Source: JBBRHQ01 sp963720735 (GTDB lineage: Bacteria > Actinomycetota > Thermoleophilia > Solirubrobacterales > 70-9). Taken from it: a DNA stretch of 64,000 nucleotides. Shown piece by piece: positions 38,136 through 45,996 of the stretch. The stretch's first letter is position 1, and each line of letters opens with the position of its first letter. The DNA is taken from contig CAVRGL010000002.1 of the NCBI GenBank assembly GCA_963720735.1, forward strand, positions 62,001-126,000, in the 5' to 3' direction. The notes beneath the pieces were generated by a model. It did no database searches, had not been told where the DNA came from, and was given only the letters and a program-made list of their open reading frames with translations. The position numbers and the translations under genes were made by a program.

Positions 38136-39008
38136 CTACTTCACCGTCTCCACCGAGAGCAGCCCTTCCTGATCGTGCGGCTTGCCCTTGCCGTCCCGAT
38201 CGGTGAGCGGGCAGAAGAAGATGTACTGCCCGGGCTTCTTCAGGTCGAGCGAAACCGTCTGCGAGAGGCCCCCGTCGAGGATCGCGGTGGTCTGCACTCC
38301 GGAGGGGTCGATGTAGGAGGGCGGCGGACCGTTGCTCGCGAGGTCCTTCTTGATCTGGCTCACCGGCGGCGCCTTGCCCTTGACCGGCGCCGCGATGATC
38401 ACGTGCACCGCATCGTTGCCCTTGGCGGTGAAGGTGGCCTTGTTGGTACCCGTCGTCAGCCCGGAGATGTCCCACTTGAACTTGTCCTTGCCCGCGGTCG
38501 CCGCGGTCACCTGAGCCGGGGTGTCGGGAAGGCTGCCGCTGGACCCACCGCTGAGCTTGATGCCTGCGGTGGCCGGCGGGCTGCTGCTGCCTCCGAGCGC
38601 CGCGGCATCGGCGATCAGGTAGTTGCCCACCGGGAGATCGATGGTCGCGCTGCCGGTCTTTCCGGGCTGGACGCTCCCGATTCCGCCGTTCAGCTTCGCC
38701 CACGGCGGGATCACGTTGCTGTTGCTCGCCATGGCCTTGAGCACGTCCTGCATCGTGTGATCGCCCGTGTACTGGATGAACTGGACTCCGTGTGGCGCCT
38801 TGCCGTCGTTGGTCAGCTTGACGTCGACCAGTCCGCCCTCGGCGGTCTTCGGCGCCTTGAAGCTGGCGCTCTTGCCGCTCTCGCCGATGCTCATCTTCAG
38901 CGTCGTCGCCGAATCGCTGTCGCTTCCCCCGCAGCCCGCCGCGAGAAGCCCCGCACTCGCGATGAGAAAGCAGGCAATCCACATGCCTGGTCGATGCATC
39001 GGTGTCAT
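38136..39008 (-). CDS. Lipoprotein with cupredoxin-like C-terminus
   Basis: A 290-residue lipoprotein. The lipobox is LLAAGC (Cys about 26), so it is anchored on the outer face of the membrane. Two similar beta domains follow: VDVKLTNDGKAPHGVQFIQY and a C-terminal plastocyanin-like part with PGQYIFFCPLTDRDGKGKPHDQEGLL (in part), where Cys and His sit at roughly the spacing of type-1 copper ligands. A copper role is an inference. M 39008 or M 38999 starts the signal peptide. It is divergent from yjbQ. Confidence 0.75.
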   Translation of the reverse strand: MTPMHRPGMWIACFLIASAGLLAAGCGGSDSDSATTLKMSIGESGKSASFKAPKTAEGGLVDVKLTNDGKAPHGVQFIQYTGDHTMQDVLKAMASNSNVIPPWAKLNGGIGSVQPGKTGSATIDLPVGNYLIADAAALGGSSSPPATAGIKLSGGSSGSLPDTPAQVTAATAGKDKFKWDISGLTTGTNKATFTAKGNDAVHVIIAAPVKGKAPPVSQIKKDLASNGPPPSYIDPSGVQTTAILDGGLSQTVSLDLKKPGQYIFFCPLTDRDGKGKPHDQEGLLSVETVK

Positions 39009-39121
39009 CTCTGCTCCTCGTCTAGGGGGATGGTGTGCCGAGCGGCGAAGCCGCGATCCGGTGCGGAACCGTATCCGGAGTCGCGGCGGCTAACCCGATG
39101 GCGGGATGCCAGGATGAGGCG

Positions 39122-39541
39122 ATGTGGATCCAGCGGCAGATCACGCTTCGGCCCCGGCAGAGGGGCTTTCACCTGATCGGCGAGGAGATCGCCTCCGCGA
39201 TGGCCGAGATCGCCACGCTCGAGTCCGGGCTCCTGCACCTGCTGATCCAGCACACCTCGGCCTCGCTGGCGCTCAACGAGAACGCCAGCCCGGATGTTCG
39301 GGCCGACCTCGAGACCTGGTTCAGCGACGCGGTGCGGGAGGAGCCCTCCCAGTGGCGGCACTCGCTGGAGGGGCCGGACGATATGCCGGCCCATGTCAAA
39401 TCGGTGCTGATCGGGCCTTCGCTGACCCTGCCGGTCTCAGGCGGATCTCTGGCATTGGGAACCTGGCAGGGCATCTACCTCTGCGAGCACCGCGACCGTC
39501 CTTCCCCGCGGCGGGTGCTGGCGACCCTGCATGGGGAGTAG
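39122..39541 (+). CDS. yjbQ: YjbQ (UPF0047) family protein, thiamine-phosphate-synthase-like
   Basis: A 139-residue cytosolic protein of the UPF0047/YjbQ family. Conserved blocks are LIQHTSASLALNENASPDVR, EGPDDMPAHVKSVLIGPSLT, LALGTWQGIYLCEHRD and the final VLATLHG. A weak thiamine phosphate synthase activity is described for YjbQ. The frame is open from 39035, but ATG 39122 matches the family start and has GATGAGGCG upstream. It is followed by the three-repeat secreted gene. Confidence 0.92.
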   Translation: MWIQRQITLRPRQRGFHLIGEEIASAMAEIATLESGLLHLLIQHTSASLALNENASPDVRADLETWFSDAVREEPSQWRHSLEGPDDMPAHVKSVLIGPSLTLPVSGGSLALGTWQGIYLCEHRDRPSPRRVLATLHGE

Positions 39542-39591
39542 CGACGGCGGCGTCGCGGCGATAGGATCCGGCAACCGGGGAGGATCGTCAG

Positions 39592-40521
39592 ATGCGGAAG
39601 ATCAGGATTGCACTTGCGGCAGGGCTGCTGCTGAGCCTGGGCACGGTCGCATTCGCGGTGGCCAGCCCGGGCCAGGACGCTGAGATCGCGACATACGACT
39701 TTGCCCTGCTGTTCAACAACGACGGCGGCGCAACTGCGTTCTGCCCCAATGGGAGCGTCGCGGTCGGAGGCGGCGTCGGGTACAGCTCTGCGAGCACCCC
39801 CAATCTCGGCGTCAACGTCAGCGGGCCGGCAAATTCGAGCGAGCTCACCTCGCACACGAGGAGCGGCGACACGGCCCGGGTCTGGAACAGCTCCGTCTAC
39901 AGTGGCACGGGCAGCGAGGTCGACCTGAAGACCTTTGCGATCTGCTCCCGCTCAAGCGGGGCCAAGCTCCGGGTCAAGAGCTTCAAGGTCGGACCGGTCA
40001 AGACCGGCGGGGCGATCGTCGGCTGCCCGCGCCATCAGCGGGCCCTCGGTGGAGGGATCGGCGTCGGCGACGGTCCCGCAGACGGCGTCTACGAGACCTC
40101 CTCCGGGCCGCTGGCCGGCAAGGGCGGGGTCTCCGCGGCGAACACCGGTGATGTCGCCCGCAGGTGGTTCGGCTCCGTCTACAACGGCTTCGGGGTGACC
40201 CGGCGCTTCAAAGTGCTGGTCGTCTGCGCGCGCCGCGGAAACGCCCGCATCGTCGCCGCCAAGGCAAACGTCAAGCCCTTTGACGCGGTCGAGTCGGTGG
40301 CGGCCTGCCCGACCGGCGAGCGCGCGCTCGGCGGGGGCATGAGCGTGCTCGGCCGCCCCAGCGTGGAGCTTCAGTTCCAGTCGAACGGGCCTCAGGGACC
40401 GAGCGGGACCAGCGGGACGACGATGGACGGCGATCGCGCTGTCTACTGGGACGGTGAGATCTACAACCGCCTCTCCCGGACCCGCTTCTTCAAGGTCTTC
40501 GCGATCTGCGCGAGCCGCTGA
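39592..40521 (+). CDS. Secreted three-repeat protein
   Basis: A 309-residue exported protein built of three repeats of about 90 residues after a signal peptide (residues 1-25). Each repeat starts with a Cys-Pro-x-Gly motif and Gly run (FCPNGSVAVGGGVGYS, GCPRHQRALGGGIGVG, ACPTGERALGGGMSVL) and ends in a strand with Cys (LKTFAICS, FKVLVVCA, FKVFAICA). Each repeat probably folds as a beta-sandwich closed by one disulfide. This repeat is seen in other actinobacterial exported proteins; function is unknown. The start ATG 39592 follows GGGGAGG. Confidence 0.78.
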   Translation: MRKIRIALAAGLLLSLGTVAFAVASPGQDAEIATYDFALLFNNDGGATAFCPNGSVAVGGGVGYSSASTPNLGVNVSGPANSSELTSHTRSGDTARVWNSSVYSGTGSEVDLKTFAICSRSSGAKLRVKSFKVGPVKTGGAIVGCPRHQRALGGGIGVGDGPADGVYETSSGPLAGKGGVSAANTGDVARRWFGSVYNGFGVTRRFKVLVVCARRGNARIVAAKANVKPFDAVESVAACPTGERALGGGMSVLGRPSVELQFQSNGPQGPSGTSGTTMDGDRAVYWDGEIYNRLSRTRFFKVFAICASR

Positions 40522-40604
40522 GCGGCCGGGCGGGGCCTAACCCGCCGTCGCAAAATGCCAGGTGGTCGAGCCCGACCCGATCGAGATGCTCTCGGGCATC
40601 GGGC

Positions 40605-41468
40605 TCACCTGCGGGCGACGCCGACGGTCCAGACCCCGGAACCCTCGAGCTCGAGCCGGGTCTCGAACCCGTGGCGCTCGAGCTCGCGGCGGCAGGGGTC
40701 GCCGCCCCTGCCCCAGTCGAGCCGGATGCAGCGGACACGCTCGATCCAGCGTCCTGCGGCGCGCAGCACCCTTGCCTCGGCGCCCTCGATCGTCATGTAG
40801 AGGAAGTCGATCTCACCATCGGGCATGTGACTGTCCAGCAGGACATCGATCGTCGTCGCCTCGACCCGCGCTCCCGGGGGATCGCCTCCCCGGCTCGGGC
40901 GCACCGAGTAGCCGAAGGCCGTCTCTCCCTCCACGATCAGCTCGGCCTGCCGGTCCCAGATCGCCGCCTGGACCACCTTGCAGCGGTCCCCGAAGCGGGC
41001 GACGTTGCGGCGGGCCAGGTCCGCGTTCATCGGGTCGGCCTCGACGCCGAGGACCCTGGCCTGCGGATAGCGGATCGCGAAGCTGGCCATGGCGCTTCCC
41101 GTGTTGCAGCCGAGCTCGACGATCTGCCGGATCTCCGTGGGCGGGATCTCGGGCGGCGGCAGGTGAATCCGGTCGAGGTAGTCGCCGGCTGCGTTGACGA
41201 GGTCGGAGGTGCCGGGCCGGACCAGCAGTCCCCGGCCGCCCAGCTCCTTCATCGAGACCGGCTTCGGAACCGCGTCGGGGCCGCGTCCCCGACCGCTGAG
41301 CTGGCCCATGAACGTCACCTGGATCGCCCGCAGCCCGCCGCGCCAACCCTGGGCGATCTCCGTCGCCCGCAGGGTCTGGTGGGCGAACGGCCTGATCCGG
41401 CCTTTGAGCCGCCAAAGGCGGGCCAGGTTGTCCCGGCGAGGAGGGTGGGTGCCTCGCGTGAACGCCAC
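40605..41468 (-). CDS. FkbM-family SAM-dependent methyltransferase
   Basis: A 287-residue class I methyltransferase. The SAM-binding motif I is VELGCNTGSAMASFA (residues about 117-131), motif II VLGVEADPMN, and the Methyltransf_21 (FkbM) region contains VEATTIDVLLDS and DFLYMTIEGAEARVLRAA. FkbM enzymes O-methylate sugars or polyketides; the acceptor is unknown. The N-terminal 90 residues are basic and not conserved. It is divergent from the DUF6529 gene. Confidence 0.87.
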   Translation of the reverse strand: MAFTRGTHPPRRDNLARLWRLKGRIRPFAHQTLRATEIAQGWRGGLRAIQVTFMGQLSGRGRGPDAVPKPVSMKELGGRGLLVRPGTSDLVNAAGDYLDRIHLPPPEIPPTEIRQIVELGCNTGSAMASFAIRYPQARVLGVEADPMNADLARRNVARFGDRCKVVQAAIWDRQAELIVEGETAFGYSVRPSRGGDPPGARVEATTIDVLLDSHMPDGEIDFLYMTIEGAEARVLRAAGRWIERVRCIRLDWGRGGDPCRRELERHGFETRLELEGSGVWTVGVARR

Positions 41469-41582
41469 TGCAATAAAGATTGCAAAGCGGCCTCGCCGGC
41501 CCGAGCCTTGCGCCTGAACCTCGGCGCGGGTGCGCTCCGTATGCCAACCCGACCGAACGCCGCACGCAGATCGGAGTTGTCA

Positions 41583-42173
41583 GTGAGCCCACCGAGCGTC
41601 TCCCCGGCCGCAGACGAGAGCTCCGCCAGCGGAATCGCTGTGCCCCTCGCCATCGCCCTCGGCCTCGCCGCCGCGATCACCCTCGGCCTCTACCTCTTTG
41701 GCACCGAGCACGTGCCCGACTACAGCGGCACTGCCCTGTTCGGCGCCACGGCCACCGACACGCTGCCGTTGAAGTCGTGGCTGGCAACCGGCCTGCTCGG
41801 CTTCGCCGTGCTCCAGATCGGCCTCGCGCTCTGGATCTACGGCAGGCTCCCGGGGGCGGGGGTGGCGAATCCCGCGATGGGCAAGGTCCACCGGGCGATC
41901 GGCACCGGCGCCCTGCTGCTCAGCATTCCGGTTGCCTACCACTGCGCCTTCGCCTACGGGGTGCAGACCTTCGACACCCGGATCGCCGTCCACTCCCTGG
42001 CCGGCTGCTTCTTCTACGGAGCCTTTGCCGCGAAGCTGACCATCGTCCGCTCCCACCGGCTGCCCGGTTGGGTCCTGCCGCTCGCCGGCGGGACCCTGTT
42101 CGTGCTGATCGCCGTGCTCTGGTACACGAGCGCTCTCTGGTACTTCGACGGCTTCACGCTGCCAAGTCTCTAG
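41583..42173 (+). CDS. DUF6529 family membrane protein
   Basis: A 196-residue integral membrane protein of the DUF6529 family, with about five helices (AVPLAIALGLAAAITLGLYL, WLATGLLGFAVLQIGLALWI, RAIGTGALLLSIPVAYHCAF, HSLAGCFFYGAFAAKLTIV, VLPLAGGTLFVLIAVLWY). Conserved His residues (KVHRAIG, YHCAF, VHSLAG) resemble haem-b ligands in cytochrome b561-like four-helix bundles; a haem role is an inference. GTG 41583 is preferred, with GGAG upstream; ATG 41541 is the alternative. It converges with the PD40 gene. Confidence 0.82.
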   Translation: MSPPSVSPAADESSASGIAVPLAIALGLAAAITLGLYLFGTEHVPDYSGTALFGATATDTLPLKSWLATGLLGFAVLQIGLALWIYGRLPGAGVANPAMGKVHRAIGTGALLLSIPVAYHCAFAYGVQTFDTRIAVHSLAGCFFYGAFAAKLTIVRSHRLPGWVLPLAGGTLFVLIAVLWYTSALWYFDGFTLPSL

Positions 42174-42192
42174 GCAGCTCTGCGATCCCGGC

Positions 42193-43248
42193 TCAGCGTG
42201 ACGGCGCCGGCCCCCAATCCGGCCGGTACTCGAACAGCGGCGAAGTGGAAACCGCCCGCTTGTGGCGGCCGTTCGGATCCATCGTCCAGATGTCCCCCAC
42301 GGACGGTGTGTGCTTGTCGCCGGGGACGAACCGTGTGTAGGCGATCCGCCTGCCGTTCGGCGAGAAGCTCGGGTTGAAGCTCCAGACCCGCCCCCTGCTG
42401 TGGTGGGTCAGGTAGCGGATCCGCTTGCGGCACTTGGCCGGGGTGGGACAGTTCGCCGGCACGGTCGCGACGTTCTGACTCTTTCCCTTGGGCGGGCCGC
42501 CGTGACCGTAGGTCTCGAAGACGACGAGGTCCTTGGTCGGTCCGCTTGCGGCAAGCGAGAGGTCGGGGATATCGGCCTGGAGGCGCCAGGGGGTGAGCCG
42601 CCGCACCTTGGTGCCGTCGGCATCCATCCGGAAGACTGCGACCGAGTCCGGCGAAGTTCGCCCGCGGAGGAAGACCACGTAGCTCCCGTCGCGGGAGTAG
42701 TCCGCGTAGAAGTCCCCGAACCTGGCACCGATACCCGGCGGCGAGAGCCGCTTTGGCCCGGAGCCGTCGAGCCGGGACGTCTGAAGGAAGGCGGCGGTGG
42801 CGTTACCGTTGACCGGATCGAAGGGGCCGATCACCGGGGTGTAAGCGAGCCGCCCGCCGCCTCTCAGCCAGGTCGGCCCGGAGTCGAGCGCGCAGGGGTC
42901 GACGCAGCCCAGGTCGAGCTGGCGCCGGTTCTTCCCGTTGATCCCGGCCAGGTGGATCTCCGGCAGGATGCTCTCGTCGAAGAAGTCCCGCTCCCAGACG
43001 ACCCGGTGCCCGTTGGGGGAGATCTGCGCGTCGATGTCGGAGCCGCCCTTCTTCGGCTGGCTGATCGCATGCAGCCCGCTGCCGTCGGGCCTGGCGGCGA
43101 CAATCTGCTGGCGGGTGAAGTTCTCATCGAAACGCGACCAGACGATGGTCGAGGCACTGCTCGCGGCCGGCGCCCCCAGGAAGGCCAGCGCCATCAACCC
43201 CAGGATCAGCGGACCCCTGTAGCCGTGATCCCCCGTTCCCCCTCCCAT
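42193..43248 (-). CDS. Secreted PD40 propeller protein
   Basis: A 351-residue exported protein with a signal peptide (residues about 13-33, LILGLMALAFLGAPAASSA) and PD40 units such as DAQISPNGHRVVWER, YADYSRDGSYVVFLR and NPSFSPNGRRIAYTR. These indicate a TolB-like beta-propeller. Two disulfide candidates are CVDPC and CPTPAKC. The open frame starts at 43392, but ATG 43248 begins the signal region. It resembles the gene at 27962-28915 in architecture but not closely in sequence. It is divergent from the SnoaL-like pair. Confidence 0.82.
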   Translation of the reverse strand: MGGGTGDHGYRGPLILGLMALAFLGAPAASSASTIVWSRFDENFTRQQIVAARPDGSGLHAISQPKKGGSDIDAQISPNGHRVVWERDFFDESILPEIHLAGINGKNRRQLDLGCVDPCALDSGPTWLRGGGRLAYTPVIGPFDPVNGNATAAFLQTSRLDGSGPKRLSPPGIGARFGDFYADYSRDGSYVVFLRGRTSPDSVAVFRMDADGTKVRRLTPWRLQADIPDLSLAASGPTKDLVVFETYGHGGPPKGKSQNVATVPANCPTPAKCRKRIRYLTHHSRGRVWSFNPSFSPNGRRIAYTRFVPGDKHTPSVGDIWTMDPNGRHKRAVSTSPLFEYRPDWGPAPSR

Positions 43249-43346
43249 GCCGTCGCCTTTCGGCCGCCTCTTACTGGCGTCAGCGACCCTAACCGGGCGG
43301 ACCGGCCCTGGCAACCCCATTGAGACGGGTGGATACTGGGGAGGCG

Positions 43347-43754
43347 ATGTCACGGGAGGACACCGAGACCTGCATGCGGGCGGTCGAGGCATACAACCGC
43401 GGCGACGTCGATGGGTTCGTCGATCAGTTCGACCCCGCCGTGGAGTGGCAGCCGCTGAACCAGTTGATGTTCGGAGAGGAGGCGAAGGTCTACAAAGGCC
43501 ACGTAGGCGTGCGGCGCTTCATGGACGAGGTCGATGAAGCGTTCGCCCAGGTCCAGATCGAGGTGCTGGAGATCCTTGACCTCGGAGAGCGGATCGTGAT
43601 GAGCGGGCAGCTCCGCGCCCTCGGCAGGGCGAGCGGAGCGCGGACCGAATCCCCGATCGGCTGGCTGCTCGAGTTCAGAAACGCCCGGATCGTCCGGATG
43701 AGGGACTTCCTCGACCCCGATGAAGCCCTCAGAGCCGCCCCGGACCCCGACTAG
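43347..43754 (+). CDS. SnoaL-like/NTF2-fold protein (first of tandem pair)
   Basis: A 135-residue NTF2-like protein. The family start MSREDTETCMRAVEAYNRGD, the VDQFDPAVEW segment and the C-terminal LEFRNARIVRMRDFLDPDEAL are typical of the SnoaL-like polyketide-cyclase-type domains abundant in Solirubrobacterales. No catalytic site can be named. ATG 43347 follows GGGGAGGCG. It ends 3 bp before a second SnoaL-like gene, so the two are co-transcribed and may form a dimer. Confidence 0.87.
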   Translation: MSREDTETCMRAVEAYNRGDVDGFVDQFDPAVEWQPLNQLMFGEEAKVYKGHVGVRRFMDEVDEAFAQVQIEVLEILDLGERIVMSGQLRALGRASGARTESPIGWLLEFRNARIVRMRDFLDPDEALRAAPDPD

Positions 43755-43757
43755 CCG

Positions 43758-44156
43758 ATGTCGGAAGAGAACATCGAGGTGGTGCGCCGCATCCTCGAAG
43801 CCTTCAACGAGGGCGGCGTCGAGGCGACCTTCGAGCATTTCGACCCGGATATCGAGTGGGTCGGTCCCCCGGAATGGCTCGAGGATCGTCTCTACCAGGG
43901 TGATCAAGGGCTTCGCAAGCTGGCCGCTACCTGGGTCGAGAACTTCGACCAGTACCGCCTCGAACCCGAGCGGATGATCGACGCCGGCGATCGGGTCGTG
44001 GTGCTGGGCCAGCAGCGTGGCCGGATCAAGGGAAGCGCCGTCCCGGTCGTCCAGCAGGTGGGAATGGTCTGGACGCTGCGGGACGCGAGAGGAGTGCGGG
44101 TCGAGGCCTTCTTCTCCTGGAGGGAGGCTCTCGAGGCGGCCCGGCTCGAGGAGTAA
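43758..44156 (+). CDS. SnoaL-like/NTF2-fold protein (second of tandem pair)
   Basis: A 132-residue NTF2-like protein beginning MSEENIEVVRRILEAFNEGG, with FEHFDPDIEWV, RVVVLGQQRGR and VWTLRDARGVRVEAFFSWREAL. It clearly resembles the preceding gene in layout but is divergent in sequence, so this is an old tandem duplication. It is followed by an 18-bp stem-loop terminator. Confidence 0.88.
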   Translation: MSEENIEVVRRILEAFNEGGVEATFEHFDPDIEWVGPPEWLEDRLYQGDQGLRKLAATWVENFDQYRLEPERMIDAGDRVVVLGQQRGRIKGSAVPVVQQVGMVWTLRDARGVRVEAFFSWREALEAARLEE

Positions 44157-44169
44157 TCGCGGCAAGTCT

Positions 44170-44215
44170 CCGGCCGGCGAGCCGCCCTCGAGCTTCGGGG
44201 CGGTTCGCCGGCCGG
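44170..44215. terminator. Strong stem-loop terminator
   Basis: CCGGCCGGCGAGCCGCCC (44170-44187) pairs with GGGCGGTTCGCCGGCCGG (44198-44215), an 18-bp stem with one G-U type mismatch and a 10-nt loop. It lies between the convergent ends of the SnoaL-like gene (44156) and the small secreted gene (44257). Confidence 0.75.
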
Positions 44216-44256
44216 GGTACGGGTCGCGGATTGGAGCTTGCAGCTCCTCGGCGCCC

Positions 44257-44544
44257 CTAGTACTTGCACTTCGTCCAGCCGCGTCGCTGGGCGAAGCCGT
44301 AGGTCGTCTTGCGGTTCTGGATCACGGTGCCGCAGACGTCGCCGTCGGTGAACCCGAACATCGCCAGGCAGTCGACCCGGGACGGCCCGCGTCGCTTGCA
44401 GGCCGGAACCTGGTAGCGGTAGCAATCCGAGTACGACGAGCAAATGCCGCGCGCCAGCCTCGTGCTCTGGTGCCGGGCGACGCCATAGCTCAGGTGAGCG
44501 CCGCTTGCGCTCGCGTCGTCGGTGGCGAAGACCGCGACGAGCAT
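44257..44544 (-). CDS. Small Cys-rich exported protein, start uncertain
   Basis: The frame encodes about 95 residues from ATG 44544, but the conserved-looking membrane segment starts upstream (RWRFRHKAELAAILVMLVAV in the same frame, without an ATG/GTG/TTG). A strong ribosome-binding site, AAGGAGG, precedes ATG 44684, but that ATG is in another frame. A single-base indel between 44684 and about 44600 would join it to this frame and give a normal signal peptide ending near DASASG. The mature part has six cysteines (ICSSYSDCYRY, PACKRR, DCLAMF, VCGTV, TKCKY). Family is unknown. Confidence 0.55.
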   Translation of the reverse strand: MLVAVFATDDASASGAHLSYGVARHQSTRLARGICSSYSDCYRYQVPACKRRGPSRVDCLAMFGFTDGDVCGTVIQNRKTTYGFAQRRGWTKCKY

Positions 44545-44786
44545 GACGAGGATCGCCGCCAGCTCGGCCTTGTGGCGGAACCGCCAGCGTCGGGGCTCCC
44601 TCGACTGCGCCGAGCGGGCCGGGGTCGGCCGTCGATGGCGGGGCGCTGCGTCCGCAGCAGCTGGGCAAACCAGGTGGACTTCATGTCTCCTCCTTCGTCT
44701 TGGTGCCGGGCTCTGCCGGCAGGGACAGGAACATCTGGTTGCCGAGCCTGAATGGGGGCTTTGAACGGATCCTTGACAGGCGTGGT

Positions 44787-44897
44787 CTGCGGCAGTACCT
44801 CGAGTGCCGCCGCGCTTTGATCGACGAGCTGGGGATCGAGCCCTCGGAGCAGACTTCCGAGATCCAGGCGCGGATCCTCACGGGCCAGGCCGTTTGA
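44787..44897 (+). pseudogene. BTAD-domain (SARP-type regulator) C-terminal scrap
   Basis: About 36 codons reading YLECRRALIDELGIEPSEQT followed by SEIQARILTGQAV match the end of a bacterial transcriptional activator domain (usual form YxxCRRxLxxELGxEPSxxLRxLxxxIL). The rest of the regulator is absent and the frame upstream shows no family features. It is a remnant immediately upstream of the LURP-one-related gene. Confidence 0.5.
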
Positions 44898-44940
44898 ACC
44901 CCCTAGGGTTGAGCGACCCGGAATCGGCAAGGAGGACTCG

Positions 44941-45462
44941 ATGGGCCTGTTCAGAGGCGGAGACGATGAAATCGATGGAGGCTTGCGATTCCAGATGCGC
45001 GAGAAGCTGCTGTCGATCGGTGACGACTACTGGATCGACGACTCAGCCGGGAACCATGCCTTCCGGGTCAATGGGAAGGCGCTGCGCGTCCGCCAGACGT
45101 TCGTCCTCGAGGACCCAGGAGGAAACGAGGTCGCGAAGATCCAGGAGCGAAAGCTCAGTGTCCGCGACAAGATGGCGATCGAGCGTGACGGGGACACGCT
45201 GGCGACCGTGAAGAAGGCGCTGGTGGGTATCCGGGACCGCTTCTCGATTGATCTCGACGGCGGCGAGGATCTGCACGCCAAGGGGAATTTCGTCGACCAC
45301 GAATACACGGTCGAGCGGGATGGGAACGCGGTCGCGGTGATCTCCAAGCGCTGGTTTCGGGTCCGGGAGACATACGGGGTCGAGATCGCTCCCGGCGAGG
45401 ATGAGGCGCTGTTGCTGGCAATCACGGTCTGCATCGACGCGCTGTCGGAGGTTCGCGACTGA
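44941..45462 (+). CDS. LURP-one-related (scramblase-like) protein
   Basis: A 173-residue protein of the LURP-one-related/Tubby-C-like family, with LRFQMREKLLSIGDDYWIDD, AFRVNGKALRVRQTFVLEDP, VRDKMAIERDG, DRFSIDLDGG, HEYTVERDGNAVAVISKRWF (in part) and ALLLAITVCIDAL. The twelve-stranded barrel with a C-terminal helix binds phospholipid in eukaryotic members; bacterial function is unknown. ATG 44941 has AAGGAGG upstream. It converges with the MarR gene. Confidence 0.9.
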   Translation: MGLFRGGDDEIDGGLRFQMREKLLSIGDDYWIDDSAGNHAFRVNGKALRVRQTFVLEDPGGNEVAKIQERKLSVRDKMAIERDGDTLATVKKALVGIRDRFSIDLDGGEDLHAKGNFVDHEYTVERDGNAVAVISKRWFRVRETYGVEIAPGEDEALLLAITVCIDALSEVRD

Positions 45463-45507
45463 GGCGTCTCTAGCCGCGGGCTGATCGGCGCGGCGGGGGA
45501 TCGCCCT

Positions 45508-45936
45508 TCAGGGGGCTTCGGCGAGCCGCCGGAGCAGCGCGACCGCCTCTCCGAGGACCACCCGCTCGCGGGGTGAGAGCTCCTCGCCGATCGCCTCGGC
45601 AAGCCAGCCCTCGCGCTGCCGGCGCTCCGCGGCGAGCCGCGACCGGCCCTCTGCGGTCAGCTCGACCAGGGCGCGGCGGCCGTCGCCGGGGTCGGGTCGC
45701 CGGGCGACCAGCCCCTCGTCCTCGAGGTCGCGGACGGTCTGCGCCATCGACTGGGGCCGGACACGTTCGGCGGCGGCGAGGTCGCTGACCGAGCTCACCT
45801 GCTCGCGATCGAGCCTGCCGAGGACAGCCGCCTGAGAGAGCGAGAAGCGGTGCTGCTCGCGCAGCCTGCGGACGATCTGACCGAGGACCACCCGCAGCTC
45901 GCTGGCCAGGCGCGGCGCTTCGGTGTTGGTGGCCAC
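45508..45936 (-). CDS. MarR-family transcriptional regulator
   Basis: A 142-residue winged-helix regulator. LGQIVRRLREQHRFSLSQAAVL is helix 1-2; SSVSDLAAAERVRPQSMAQTVRDL (in part) is the recognition region; VARRPDPGDGRRALVELT is the wing with the family DxRxxxxxLT pattern. GTG 45936 is the likely start, since the frame upstream has no family features. It is divergent (60 bp) from the DHA2 exporter, the classic arrangement for a MarR repressor of a drug efflux pump. Confidence 0.9.
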   Translation of the reverse strand: MATNTEAPRLASELRVVLGQIVRRLREQHRFSLSQAAVLGRLDREQVSSVSDLAAAERVRPQSMAQTVRDLEDEGLVARRPDPGDGRRALVELTAEGRSRLAAERRQREGWLAEAIGEELSPRERVVLGEAVALLRRLAEAP

Positions 45937-45996
45937 GCCCCGACTATACCGGGTAATCAACAGGCAAACTGTGCAGTCCTCCTGTATAACCGAGAG
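45937..45996. promoter_or_regulatory. MarR/exporter intergenic operator region
   Basis: This 60-bp divergent spacer is AT-richer than its surroundings. It contains TACCGGGTA (about 45948-45956), an inverted repeat TACC-G-GGTA, and a related TATAACCGAG (45985-45994). They are good candidates for MarR binding over the exporter promoter. Confidence 0.45.

Noticed and set aside
40671..42173. 500-residue plus-strand frame
   Set aside because: Only the last 196 codons (DUF6529) are real; the first part is antisense to the FkbM methyltransferase and is rich in Arg, Asp and Gly without motifs.
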